A stretch of 64,000 nucleotides of DNA from G965202915 sp965202915 (GTDB lineage Bacteria; Pseudomonadota; Gammaproteobacteria; Eutrophobiales; Eutrophobiaceae). The DNA is taken from NCBI GenBank assembly GCA_965202915.1, contig OZ241847.1:1674001-1738000 (forward strand), written 5' to 3'. The position numbers were made by a program, and so were the translations under genes. Each line of letters starts with the position of its first letter. Within the stretch, counting starts at the first letter, position 1. Below the pieces are notes generated by a model. It had not been told where the DNA came from and searched no databases. It saw nothing but the letters and a program-made list of their open reading frames with translations. Below are positions 1 to 8,229 of this stretch, in pieces.

Positions 1-144
1 GCATTGCAGGAGCCCTGCTTAAAGGTCTGGGGCGGCGACGCGGCAAATATTGCGGCGGCCCAAAAGGCATTATTGCATCGTGAGCGATGCAACAGCCTGG
101 CCTGTCTGGGGAAATATACGGAGGACGTGGAGCAGGCGGCCTGA
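1..144 (+). CDS. Class I fructose-bisphosphate aldolase, C-terminal end (partial)
   Basis: The reading frame is open from base 1 to a TGA at 142-144 and gives the last 47 residues of a protein. The stretch with LKVWGGDAANIAAAQKA followed by NSLACLGKYT matches the C-terminal helix and tail of class I (Schiff-base) fructose-1,6-bisphosphate aldolases, which carry ALKAWGGKxEN...NSLAxxGKY. The enzyme interconverts fructose-1,6-bisphosphate with DHAP and glyceraldehyde-3-phosphate in the cytoplasm. The active-site lysine lies outside the window. No terminator is visible before the next gene. Confidence 0.8.
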   Translation, partial: ALQEPCLKVWGGDAANIAAAQKALLHRERCNSLACLGKYTEDVEQAA

Positions 145-220
145 TGCGCTTGTAGTGTACAAACTCTCCGGCGTTGGCCTATAATACAGGCTGTTTCAGA
201 TGCTGAACAGGGGCAAAATA

Positions 221-928
221 ATGAGCAAACGCGGGGCTTACGGCGTGAACGAGGCCGTCGATTATAATGCGATAAGCAGTGTTTGGACCGGCACGGATGC
301 CGCGCTGCTTACGGAAATGCTGGATTTCTATCCGGTCATCGACACCGAGCCGATCCTGGATGCCACCTATAACACGGGCCGCATGTGGCGGGGAACGGGC
401 CGTAACCCTGTGTCCATGGACATCGACCCGCGGTACGCCCCCGATATTGTGGCGGACAACCGCGTTATGGCGGGCGTCCGGGACAATTCCTACGCAGTCG
501 TGGTGTACGATCCGCCGCACGTCGGGCCGCAGGGCCGAGATAAGAGCAAAAAGCGCTTCGATGTGGACTTCGGCGCGACCATGGCTTGCGGAAAGGAGCA
601 CGGATGGAGCCTGAGCTACCTGTATCCGCCGTTCCTGGAGCAGGCCAGGCGCGTCCTCAAGCCGGATGGCATTCTGCTCGCCAAGATCACCGACATTGTG
701 AACAACCATCGCCAGCGCTGGGCGCACTGCGACTTCATAGCGATGGCCGGGAATGCCGGGTTCGTGGTCTGCGATCTGATTGTGAAAGTGCGAAAAGGGC
801 CGATGAAGTCCACCAAATGGAAAAATGCTCAGCATGCCCGCAAGCGTCATTGTTTCTGGATCGTATGCCGCAACGGGCCATACAGCGAACGCAGGCTGAG
901 TACCGGGGCCGATGTTGCGGTCGTATAA
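221..928 (+). CDS. DNA methyltransferase-like protein with DPPH motif, partner of the Eco29kI-type endonuclease
   Basis: A 235-residue SAM-dependent methyltransferase-like protein. The early segment ILDATYNTGRMW resembles a SAM-binding motif I, and VVYDPPHVGPQ about 60 residues later is a motif IV in which the usual DPPY/NPPY/SPPY aromatic residue is His. The order motif I then IV suggests an amino-methyltransferase of alpha or gamma type. I prefer the ATG at 221 to the one at 200, because it begins a better N-terminus (MSKRGAYGVNE). The stop overlaps the start of the endonuclease gene by 17 bases, so the two are translationally coupled and very likely form one restriction-modification unit. 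The methylated base and target cannot be read from the sequence. Confidence 0.7.
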   Translation: MSKRGAYGVNEAVDYNAISSVWTGTDAALLTEMLDFYPVIDTEPILDATYNTGRMWRGTGRNPVSMDIDPRYAPDIVADNRVMAGVRDNSYAVVVYDPPHVGPQGRDKSKKRFDVDFGATMACGKEHGWSLSYLYPPFLEQARRVLKPDGILLAKITDIVNNHRQRWAHCDFIAMAGNAGFVVCDLIVKVRKGPMKSTKWKNAQHARKRHCFWIVCRNGPYSERRLSTGADVAVV

Positions 929-1445
929 CCCACTCAGCATCGATGAACTGGGCCGGAACGCCGTGCGTGCCCTGATGGCCTACGACGTCGCCGAACTGCC
1001 ACCCGGCGATCCGTTCCAGGGCGCAGGCGTCTATACGATCCACTACGCTGGGTCGTTTGCGCCATATGCAGGACTGGGTGAGACGCCGATCTATGTCGGC
1101 AGGGCAGACAATGACCTGCATGGCCGGCTGTCGGAGCACGCAGCGTCCATTGAAGCCGCAGAGAATCTGCGCCGCGATGAGTTCGGCTGCCGCTGGCTCG
1201 TGCTCGAACCGATCTGGATCAATCTGACCGAGAAAATCCTGATCGACCGGTACCGCCCCATCTGGAACAAGGTGCTGATAGGGTTCGGCATCCATGATCC
1301 GGGCGGTGGACGGCGCAATCAGCGTCGCTCCCAATGGGACACCGTGCATCCGGGAAGATCATGGTCGGCAAAGCAGCGCGAACCAGAGGAACCAGCCGGG
1401 CAACTGCTGGAACGAATCACACAGCATCGACGGCAAGAGCAATGA
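912..1445 (+). CDS. Eco29kI-family type II restriction endonuclease (GIY-YIG fold)
   Basis: 177 residues. The order of motifs is that of the Eco29kI family: GAGVYTIHYAG (GIY strand), PIYVGRAD (YIG strand), GRLSEHAASIEAAENL (with the family's conserved Arg and His), CRWLVLEPIWINLTEKILI (carrying the metal-binding Glu), WNKVLIGFGIHDPG and WDTVHPGR near the C-terminus. Characterised members (Eco29kI, Cfr42I) cut CCGCGG. The same target is likely here but is an inference. The length is slightly below that of Eco29kI. The ATG at 912 lies inside the 3' end of the methyltransferase-like gene. Confidence 0.88.
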   Translation: MLRSYNPLSIDELGRNAVRALMAYDVAELPPGDPFQGAGVYTIHYAGSFAPYAGLGETPIYVGRADNDLHGRLSEHAASIEAAENLRRDEFGCRWLVLEPIWINLTEKILIDRYRPIWNKVLIGFGIHDPGGGRRNQRRSQWDTVHPGRSWSAKQREPEEPAGQLLERITQHRRQEQ

Positions 1446-1530
1446 CGAAATAAGGACGGATCACAGGACAAAATTGACGCTGTTGCGCGAAAAGAATGGC
1501 CGTGCAGTGGCAACCGATGAATGCAACCGC

Positions 1531-1558
1531 TTGACTGTATTGCGCAACATGCTACACT
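1531..1558 (+). promoter_or_regulatory. Probable higBA promoter
   Basis: TTGACT at 1531-1536 and TACACT at 1553-1558 are separated by 16 bases. The predicted transcript would begin at or next to the higB ATG (1565), so the message may be leaderless or nearly so. An 8-bp palindrome, TTGCGCAA (1540-1547), sits in the spacer and is a candidate site for HigA autorepression. Confidence 0.5.
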
Positions 1559-1564
1559 TCATTT

Positions 1565-1838
1565 ATGATCAAGTCCTTCAAGCACAGAGGCCTGGAGATG
1601 TTTTACGAAAGTGGCAGTGTTAGAGGAATTCAGGCGAAGCACGCCGACAGACTGAGAATGCGACTGGCGGCCCCGGATACCGCTCAATCCATCGATGACA
1701 TCGATATTCCAGGGTATCGATTGCATCCGTTGACGGGTGAGCGAACAGGTGGCTGGTCGATCACTGTAAATGCAAACTGGCGCCTTTGAATTTAAAGAAG
1801 GAAATGTATATATATTAAATTACGAGGATTATCACTAA
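1565..1838 (+). pseudogene. higB: HigB-type (RelE superfamily) mRNA interferase toxin, frameshifted near the C-terminus
   Basis: The N-terminal 74 residues (MIKSFKHRGLEMFYESGS..., GYRLHPLTGERTGGWSITVNANWRL) match HigB toxins, which cleave mRNA at the ribosome. The frame ends at TGA 1787-1789, right after NWRL. The missing family tail is present in the next frame from TTT 1785 as FEFKEGNVYILNYEDYH, with its TAA at 1836-1838 overlapping the higA ATG. Intact relatives read NWRxTFEF, so about five bases have been lost at 1784-1787. The truncated protein lacks the last beta-strand and the conserved Tyr/His end that carries catalytic residues, so it is probably inactive. A sequence error is the alternative. 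Confidence 0.85.
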
Positions 1839-2131
1839 TGGCTATGCACAATCCCCCCCATCCGGGTGAATTTATCGTGGCTTCCTATATGGAACCATTT
1901 GGTTTAAGTTGCCACTATCTTGCTGCGAAATTAGACGTTGCCGCATCAACCCTTAACCGAGTGCTGAAAAAGCAAAGTGGTATCAGCCCGAAAATGGCAC
2001 TGCGCCTGTCTAAAGCCCTGGGGCGTAGTCCTGAAAGCTGGCTGGTGATGCAGGATAATTATGATCTTTGGAAGGCAAGGGGACGGGTGGAACTTCAAAA
2101 GATCAAAAAGATACCCCTTAACGCCGCATAA
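1838..2131 (+). CDS. higA: HigA-type antitoxin (XRE-family HTH)
   Basis: 97 residues beginning MAMHNPPHPGEFI, the signature start of HigA/VapI antitoxins, then a helix-turn-helix covering LAAKLDVAASTLNRVLKKQSGIS, and the conserved ALGRSPESWLVMQDNYDLW. It binds and neutralises HigB and represses the operon. The ATG overlaps the TAA of the shifted higB frame, which shows the ancestral coupling of the two genes. The antitoxin is intact although the toxin is not. Confidence 0.9.
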   Translation: MAMHNPPHPGEFIVASYMEPFGLSCHYLAAKLDVAASTLNRVLKKQSGISPKMALRLSKALGRSPESWLVMQDNYDLWKARGRVELQKIKKIPLNAA

Positions 2132-2248
2132 CCGCCCCCGGACGGGAACAACAAAGCCCTGGTCCGTGTGTTTGAGGGGTTGTTCAGAGGTGCTCTGATG
2201 ATCAGTTGATTTGTATATTTAATCCAGCCGACGTAACATAGTAATACT

Positions 2249-2644
2249 ATGGCTGATATATGTCCCACAGTAGTCGTTATAGACGACAATAAAACCGTAC
2301 TCTCTCAATTCCAGAGGAGTGTCGACAAACTCGATATGGAATTGAAGTTGATCTGTTTTGATGCTACGGCCGCGGCAATGGACTATTTAAAGGATAATAA
2401 ACCCAAGGTCATCTTTCTGGATATACTGATGCCGGATATGAATGGCATTACTTTTTTGACCACCCTCAGAAAAATGCCCATGCACCAGTCAACATTTGTT
2501 ATTATGATCACGTCCAAGGATTATGCCCAGGACCGACAGCTTGCAAGGGAATTGGGGGCGTTGGATTTTTTAACGAAACCCATCCCGACGCAGGTCATTA
2601 CAGATTTAATTCTTACATATATCGATAAAGACAATCCTTATTAA
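2249..2644 (+). CDS. Stand-alone response-regulator receiver domain protein (CheY-like)
   Basis: 131 residues, a single receiver domain with no output domain. The acidic pair is Asp12-Asp13, the phospho-acceptor is Asp58 in FLDILMPDMNG, the switch Thr is Thr88 (IMITSKD) and the conserved Lys is Lys110 (FLTKP). All catalytic residues are present, so it should be phosphorylated by a histidine kinase encoded elsewhere. It lies 16 bases before the metallo-hydrolase gene on the same strand, so the two are probably cotranscribed. The partner output is unknown. Confidence 0.88.
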   Translation: MADICPTVVVIDDNKTVLSQFQRSVDKLDMELKLICFDATAAAMDYLKDNKPKVIFLDILMPDMNGITFLTTLRKMPMHQSTFVIMITSKDYAQDRQLARELGALDFLTKPIPTQVITDLILTYIDKDNPY

Positions 2645-2660
2645 TTCGCCGCATTAAAGC

Positions 2661-3569
2661 ATGACCAGATATTTGCACTTTTGGGGCGTGCGAGGTTCTT
2701 ATGCCGCCCCGTTTGCAACCCATTTGAAGGTGGGGGGGAATACGTCTTGCGTGGAAATCAACGTCGATGGTCATTGTCTGATCTGCGACGCCGGTACCGG
2801 CATCATCCCTTTTGGGGAGGAGGCGATGACTAAAAACCAAACCAAAGAGCTGTTGGTTGTCCTGACCCATTATCATTGGGATCATATCTGTGGCCTGCCT
2901 TTTTTTGTGCCGGCCTTTACCCCGGAATGGAAAATCCGGTTTTTTGGTCCCGGTGAAACGGAGGCGGAGATACGGCAAAATATCGGTTCCCAGATGCAGG
3001 CGCCTTATTTCCCGGTGGGCACTGAGACCTGGGCGGCGAATATCTCCTATATCGATCCGGCAATAACGCATATACCATACGGCCCGTTTTCAATTTCGAG
3101 ATACGGGGTGCATCACCCCGGATTAACCTATGGTTACCGAATTGATACCGGTGGCAAATCGATAGTCTATGTTTCCGACAATGAGTGTCAGTTTTTTGAT
3201 AAGTCGATAAAACGCGATTGGCCCAAATTCAGTGAAGAAGAGAAGGCGATGTTCCAGGAAATGAATCGGGAAGAATATGAAATTGAACTGCGCGGGGTCC
3301 GGGAGGCGGATATTTTAATCCATGACGCGCAGTATTCTCCCGAAGATTACCAGACGAAACGGGGCTGGGGTCATTCCTGTTATACCGACGTGGTCAACAT
3401 GGCCATAGACGCCGGGGTGAAATCACTCTATATGTATCATCATGATCCAAACCATAATGATGATGAGATCGAAGCCTTCCATGAGGAAAGTTTGAAAATC
3501 ATTCAGCAAAGAGGGGCTTCGTTACAATGTCACGTCGCCAGAGAAGGTCTGATCGTTCCTCTTGATTAA
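2661..3569 (+). CDS. Metallo-beta-lactamase-fold metal-dependent hydrolase
   Basis: 302 residues. The N-terminus (LHFWGVRGSYAAP, then GGNTSCVE) is typical of the RNase Z/phosphodiesterase-like branch of the MBL fold. The metal motif HxHxDH is at residues 70-75 (THYHWDHICGLPFF), further ligands are in YVSDNE and LIHDAQYSPEDY, and the late His is in MYHHDPNH. Several members with this start are annotated as cAMP phosphodiesterase class-II-like, but the substrate here is unknown. Its position directly behind a lone receiver protein suggests a signalling role. This is an inference. Confidence 0.85.
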   Translation: MTRYLHFWGVRGSYAAPFATHLKVGGNTSCVEINVDGHCLICDAGTGIIPFGEEAMTKNQTKELLVVLTHYHWDHICGLPFFVPAFTPEWKIRFFGPGETEAEIRQNIGSQMQAPYFPVGTETWAANISYIDPAITHIPYGPFSISRYGVHHPGLTYGYRIDTGGKSIVYVSDNECQFFDKSIKRDWPKFSEEEKAMFQEMNREEYEIELRGVREADILIHDAQYSPEDYQTKRGWGHSCYTDVVNMAIDAGVKSLYMYHHDPNHNDDEIEAFHEESLKIIQQRGASLQCHVAREGLIVPLD

Positions 3570-3592
3570 CCGGTCACCATTGGGCCTTTAGC

Positions 3593-3793
3593 ATGATGCA
3601 AGTGATAGTGAACGGTCAAGATTATCATCTGGCCGAGGGCAGCACCATTGCCGGTCTCCTCACGCTGTTGGACGTGGACGGAAAACTGGCGGTGGAAATC
3701 AATCACAGTATTATTCCCCGCGGCAATTTTGCCTCGCATACCATCCACCCCGGCGATGCGATAGAAATTATCCGCGCCATTGGCGGCGGTTGA
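3593..3793 (+). CDS. thiS: Sulfur carrier protein ThiS
   Basis: 66 residues with a ubiquitin-like fold, ending in the required Gly-Gly (IRAIGGG). ThiS is adenylated by ThiF and thiocarboxylated at this C-terminal Gly, then donates sulfur to thiazole formation by ThiG in thiamine synthesis. Two ATGs (3593, 3596) are possible starts. The upstream sequence shows no THI-box, so a TPP riboswitch is not evident here. Confidence 0.92.
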   Translation: MMQVIVNGQDYHLAEGSTIAGLLTLLDVDGKLAVEINHSIIPRGNFASHTIHPGDAIEIIRAIGGG

Positions 3794-3813
3794 TCCAGCC
3801 TGCGTATCGTAAT

Positions 3814-4611
3814 ATGAATACTCATACCCCCGCTGATCAACCACTGATTATTGCGAACGAGCGGTATCATTCACGTCTGCTGGTCGGCACCGGCAAGTAT
3901 AAAGACGCGCGGGAAATGGACGCGGCCATTGCGGCAAGCGGCGCGCAGATCGTCACCATCGCAATCCGACGCATGAATATCGGACGAGACAAAGGCCAAA
4001 CGGATCTGCTGGACCTGATCTCGCCGGATCAATACACGCTTTTACCGAACACGGCCGGCTGTTATGACGCCGAGTCGGCAATCCGTACCTGCCGGCTGGC
4101 GAGGGAATTACTCGATGGCCACACACTTATAAAACTGGAAGTCCTTGGCGATGAGAAAACGCTTTATCCCCACCTGCCACAAACACTGAAGGCCGCGGAG
4201 CAGTTGATCAAGGATAATTTTGACGTTATGGTTTATACCACCGACGACCCGGTCATGGCGCGCGAATTTGAACAGCTTGGTTGCGTTGCAGTGATGCCGC
4301 TGGCCGCACCCATCGGTTCCGGTCTGGGGATACGCAACCGCTATAATATACGCACCATCGTTGAAAATGCGTCCGTTCCAATTCTGGTGGACGCCGGCGT
4401 CGGCACCGCCTCTGACGCCGCTATCGCGATGGAGCTCGGCTGCGACGGGGTATTAATGAACACCGCCATTGCCGAGGCAAAGCAGCCGGTTTTAATGGCG
4501 GCGGCAATGAAAAAGGCAATGGCGGCCGGTCGGGAAGCCTATCTTGCCGGAAGAATGCCGCGCCGCGCCTATGCCAGCGCGTCCTCTCCGATAGACGGCA
4601 CTTTCTTTTAG
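3814..4611 (+). CDS. thiG: Thiazole synthase ThiG
   Basis: Forms 4-methyl-5-(2-phosphooxyethyl)thiazole from 1-deoxyxylulose-5-phosphate, dehydroglycine and ThiS-thiocarboxylate in a TIM barrel. Visible family marks are SRLLVGTGKY, TIAIRRMN, LLPNTAGCYDAESA, LIKLEVLGD (catalytic Lys), MPLAAPIGSGLGI and LVDAGVGTASDAAIAMELGCDGVLMNTAIA. The frame is open further upstream, but the ATG at 3814 (MNTHTPAD) gives the usual length of about 265 residues. It follows thiS directly, forming a thiSG unit. Confidence 0.95.
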   Translation: MNTHTPADQPLIIANERYHSRLLVGTGKYKDAREMDAAIAASGAQIVTIAIRRMNIGRDKGQTDLLDLISPDQYTLLPNTAGCYDAESAIRTCRLARELLDGHTLIKLEVLGDEKTLYPHLPQTLKAAEQLIKDNFDVMVYTTDDPVMAREFEQLGCVAVMPLAAPIGSGLGIRNRYNIRTIVENASVPILVDAGVGTASDAAIAMELGCDGVLMNTAIAEAKQPVLMAAAMKKAMAAGREAYLAGRMPRRAYASASSPIDGTFF

Positions 4612-4617
4612 GCCAAC

Positions 4618-5349
4618 GTGCCGATGGGCAATGATCCGCCCGGCCGCCGCAGGATCCGCAGCTTTGTAAGGCGGGAAGGCAGAATGACCCCGGCTCAGCG
4701 GGCCGCGCTGGATGGCCTGTGGCAAAATTACGGCGTCGCCTATTCGCAGGCATTGCTTGCCCTCGCGGATATTTTTGGCCGCAATGCGCCCGTTATTATC
4801 GACATCGGTTCGGGTGCGGGCACGTTCACCTTGCAGCACGCCCGGTGCCACCCCGAAAACAATTATATCGCCATCGAGGTCCACAGGCCGGGCGTGGGCC
4901 GGCTGTTGCGGGATATTCATAAATCCGGATTAAAAAATATTCGGATCATCAACCATGACGCGGTTGAGGTACTGGAACATCAGATTCCATCAAACACCAT
5001 AGATGAGATAACCATTTTCTTTCCCGATCCCTGGCCAAAAAAACGACATCACAAGCGCCGACTCATCCAACCGCCTTTTCTGCAAACGCTCAAATCCGCG
5101 TTAAAATCAAACGGCCGGCTGTTCATCGCAACCGACTGGCCGGATTATGCCGCGCATATCATCGCCCTGTGCGACCATGATCCGGAATTAATTAATCTCG
5201 CCGGCCGCGGCAACCCGGCACCGCGCCCCAAATGGCGGCTGTTGACCGCATACGAAAACCGCGGATTAAAATTAAAGCACGAGGTTAAGGATTTTTATTA
5301 CGCCAAATCGCATGGCCGCCCGCAAATGCCATCGGCTTCCGGAGAATAG
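4618..5349 (+). CDS. trmB: tRNA (guanine-N7-)-methyltransferase TrmB
   Basis: Makes m7G46 in the tRNA variable loop. The N-terminus RRRIRSFVRREGRMTPAQ, the SAM-binding IDIGSGAGTF, IAIEVHRPGVGRLL and the TrmB signature ITIFFPDPWPKKRHHKRRL are all present. The start is GTG 4618 or ATG 4624, only a few bases after thiG, so it is probably in the thiSG operon, an order seen in many gammaproteobacteria. Length 241-243 residues, normal for the family. Confidence 0.94.
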   Translation: MPMGNDPPGRRRIRSFVRREGRMTPAQRAALDGLWQNYGVAYSQALLALADIFGRNAPVIIDIGSGAGTFTLQHARCHPENNYIAIEVHRPGVGRLLRDIHKSGLKNIRIINHDAVEVLEHQIPSNTIDEITIFFPDPWPKKRHHKRRLIQPPFLQTLKSALKSNGRLFIATDWPDYAAHIIALCDHDPELINLAGRGNPAPRPKWRLLTAYENRGLKLKHEVKDFYYAKSHGRPQMPSASGE

Positions 5350-5480
5350 GGCGACCTTGCCGGCCCGCGTCCCGATCACTTTTTCCGGTCCGGGCTGCAC
5401 CGGATTTGACGGCATTGATGCCGGTGGTACAATGGCACACAAGATACATCGTCATATTGAGTAATACAGTCGGGTGATCC

Positions 5481-6293
5481 ATGTCCAATCCAAGCAAACG
5501 CGATCCAGGCGGCCTCATCGATGAGGTCATTGCAATTGCCCGTAACGCCGGCGAAAAAATCATCGATATATACGACTCCAAATTTTCCATTGAATATAAA
5601 GCCGATAAATCGCCTTTGACCGCCGCCGATATTGCCGCGCATAACGCCATCTGCGAGCATTTGCAGCGGCTTACCCCGGAGCTCCCTATCCTGTCCGAAG
5701 AATCGGCTGCGATTCCGTATTCCACCCGCCGGACCTGGACGCAATACTGGTTGGTTGATCCCCTCGACGGCACCCGTGAATTTGTTAAACGCAATGGTGA
5801 ATTCACGGTCAATATTGCCCTTATTGACAACAATCAGCCGTTACTGGGCGTGATCCAGATACCGGTGTCCGATGTATGCTATTACGGCATAGCGGGGCGG
5901 GGTGCGTACAAACAGGACCCGCACGGAACCACAACCGAGATCACCACCAAAACCACGGACCCGAATAATCTCACCATCGCCGGCAGCCGTTCCCATGGGA
6001 ATAACCGGCAACGGGCATTCCTTGAGCAATTTCCCGACGCCAGAATAGTCGCCCTCGGCAGTTCATTAAAACTATGTATGATAGCCGAAGGCATGGTGGA
6101 TATTTATCCGCGTTTTGGCCCAACCTCGGAATGGGACACCGCCGCCGCCCAGGCCATAGTCGAAGCAGCCGGGGGCAGGGTCACGACCATGGCCATCGAA
6201 CCCCTGATGTACAATCAAAGGGATACTCTGGTTAATCCCCATTTTGTCGTTATTGCCGACAAGCAGTTTGACTGGCGACCCTATTTGCAATGA
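5481..6293 (+). CDS. cysQ: 3'(2'),5'-bisphosphate nucleotidase CysQ (inositol monophosphatase family)
   Basis: 270 residues. The lithium-sensitive phosphatase motifs are present: LPILSEES (metal-binding Glu-Glu), WLVDPLDGTREFVKRNGEFTVNIALI (DPLDGT metal site) and EWDTAAAQAIVEAAGG (WDxAA site). CysQ removes the 3' phosphate of PAP left over from sulfate activation and sulfotransfer. It stands 131 bases behind trmB with its own leader. Confidence 0.92.
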   Translation: MSNPSKRDPGGLIDEVIAIARNAGEKIIDIYDSKFSIEYKADKSPLTAADIAAHNAICEHLQRLTPELPILSEESAAIPYSTRRTWTQYWLVDPLDGTREFVKRNGEFTVNIALIDNNQPLLGVIQIPVSDVCYYGIAGRGAYKQDPHGTTTEITTKTTDPNNLTIAGSRSHGNNRQRAFLEQFPDARIVALGSSLKLCMIAEGMVDIYPRFGPTSEWDTAAAQAIVEAAGGRVTTMAIEPLMYNQRDTLVNPHFVVIADKQFDWRPYLQ

Positions 6294-6367
6294 GTGGAGA
6301 TTCAGTGCCCCGGACGGGCACCGGAATATTTAGAATCCGGAAACCGGCGTGTATGGATGGGTAAAGT

Positions 6368-6383
6368 GTGCCATCCCTGGCAC
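6368..6383. terminator. Small hairpin in the cysQ / antiporter-operon convergent gap
   Basis: The 250 bases between the convergent cysQ and antiporter genes hold the inverted repeat GTGCCA-TCCC-TGGCAC, followed by GTTATTC. A looser repeat (GGCCTT...AAGGCC) follows at about 6430-6460. No long T-tract is present, so a bidirectional terminator is possible but weak. Confidence 0.3.
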
Positions 6384-6543
6384 GTTATTCTTCCGTGACC
6401 GCATCCTTTTTTATGTGCTATCCCTAAGGCCTTGGTATATCCTTATTGTTAAGGCCCAAACTTCTTCCTATCCATGAAGTATAGGATATTGCCCGGGAAT
6501 GTCTTGGTCAGGATGGGGTATTTTTCAATTAAAATATCTCACC

Positions 6544-8229
6544 TTAATGTAGTAAGAAATGGACAAGAACAAGGTAATAAAGCAGGCTGAGTCCCAGCAG
6601 GCCGATGATCAGCATGAGTTTATAACTCATGGTGTTATCAAATAATCTTGAGAGCCAGACGTTATTCCAGTCTGGTCGCCAGTGATCAATATGCCGCCGT
6701 ATGTGGTTGCCGCCACCAATAATCATACCGCCGATATAATCAGCACCGGCCGGAAAACACTTTCTATAGAACCAGTCAAAATCGAGGCTGATGGTTAAAG
6801 TGCGCCGCATCCGCGGGAGCATGATAAAAAACGCAAGCCCGGCAAACAGTAATAACTGCAATTGCGCCAGTACGTGTTCACCGGTATAGGGAATATATTC
6901 AACCGGGTAGGGCAAAAGCGAATACAGGTAATTCGGAAATATCCCCAATAACAGACATAATAATGCAAACAGGATCATTGCCAATCGCATGTTCCACGGC
7001 GGATCATCGGGTCGCAACCCGGAATCTTTGTGGAAAAATACAAGCCATGGAAATTTAATCCCGGCGTGCAGAACCGCACCCGCGGAGGCGGCCTGTAACA
7101 ACAGCCATACGTACGGCATGTGTTGGTCCACCGACGCCTGGGTTATCATGGATTTGCTGACAAAGCCGGAAGTCAGGGGGAAGGAAAGAGTGGACAGGGC
7201 GCCAATGATCGCGCACAGCGCGGTAATGGGCATGGATTGTATCAATCCCCCCAAATCAGTGCATTTACGTTTGCCGGTCATATATAAGACTGAGCCGGCC
7301 GCCATCAATAACAGGGCCTTGTAAATAATATGCGCGAACGCATGGGCGGCGGTACCGTTTAACGCCATCGGGGTGCCTATGCCTATGCCGCAGATCATGA
7401 AACCGACCTGGTTCACTATGCTATAGGCCAGGATTCGACGCATATCATTTTCAAGCAATGCGTAGATTATGCCGTAGAAGATCATGAATAGTCCGATCCA
7501 GATCAGAATCTCGGCCCCGGGAAATCCCCTGATTAATACATATACGGCGGTCTTGGTGGTAAATGCGGATAAAAATACCATGCCACAGAATGAGCTTTCA
7601 GGGTAAGCATCGGCCAGCCAGGCCGATAACGGTGGCGCTCCGGCGTTCAGCAGGAAACCGATCAATATCAGCCACGAGTAATAGTGGTCAAGGTCCATCA
7701 GCGAAAACTGAATCGATTGAGTTTCGATGAATTGGGCGGCTATCCCGGTCATTAAAATGACGCCACCCAGTAAATGGATAATGATATATCGGAATCCGGC
7801 CCGACGCGATAGATCGGTGGCGGCGGACCAAATCAAGATGGTCGAACCCACCGCCATGAGCTCCCAAAAGATAAACAGGGAAATCAAGTCACCCGCGAGC
7901 ACAACCGCCATTGCCGAGCCGGCATAGATAAACGCGGCCGATAGTTCAATGGGTTTTATTTGTCTAAAACAAAAAAAAGTGCCGCCAAACACGGTCAATC
8001 CGAACACAATAAGGAACAGGCGGCTAAGCTTATCCACCACGAGAGGCTGTAATTCAAATCCCAGGTAGGAGATCCGACAGGCGTTTTCGGGATGGAGATC
8101 GACAATGCAATATAACGCCAGAAGAGGTATAAGCAAGGCCGCGTATTTTTTTATATTACCCCTCAGTATGGCCAGCACCAGTCCGCCGACAATCAGAATC
8201 AGCCCGGGATGAATGCAGCTATACGTCAT
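6544..8229 (-). CDS. Antiporter/complex I-like membrane subunit (MnhD/NuoL-N family), TM7 lysine missing
   Basis: 561 residues, about 14-16 hydrophobic helices plus a longer C-terminal part, a proton-conducting membrane transporter domain. The broken-helix Glu is kept (Glu123 in LFIFWELMAVGS), and so is a downstream Lys (Lys226, AFTTKTAVYVL). In the TM7 motif, where active family members have Lys before AG.PLH.WL, this protein has Asn195 (GFLLNAGAPPLSAWLADAYP). Last gene of the minus-strand operon, it overlaps the small membrane-protein gene by 11 bases. It is probably a modified subunit of an Mrp-like complex rather than a self-sufficient antiporter. Confidence 0.82.
   Translation of the reverse strand: MTYSCIHPGLILIVGGLVLAILRGNIKKYAALLIPLLALYCIVDLHPENACRISYLGFELQPLVVDKLSRLFLIVFGLTVFGGTFFCFRQIKPIELSAAFIYAGSAMAVVLAGDLISLFIFWELMAVGSTILIWSAATDLSRRAGFRYIIIHLLGGVILMTGIAAQFIETQSIQFSLMDLDHYYSWLILIGFLLNAGAPPLSAWLADAYPESSFCGMVFLSAFTTKTAVYVLIRGFPGAEILIWIGLFMIFYGIIYALLENDMRRILAYSIVNQVGFMICGIGIGTPMALNGTAAHAFAHIIYKALLLMAAGSVLYMTGKRKCTDLGGLIQSMPITALCAIIGALSTLSFPLTSGFVSKSMITQASVDQHMPYVWLLLQAASAGAVLHAGIKFPWLVFFHKDSGLRPDDPPWNMRLAMILFALLCLLLGIFPNYLYSLLPYPVEYIPYTGEHVLAQLQLLLFAGLAFFIMLPRMRRTLTISLDFDWFYRKCFPAGADYIGGMIIGGGNHIRRHIDHWRPDWNNVWLSRLFDNTMSYKLMLIIGLLGLSLLYYLVLVHFLLH

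Noticed and set aside
735..1349. Long minus-strand frame opposite the Eco29kI-type gene
   Set aside because: It is antisense to a well-supported gene pair and has no recognisable domain.
3540..3592. TPP riboswitch before thiS
   Set aside because: The gap is only 23 bases and has no THI-box core.
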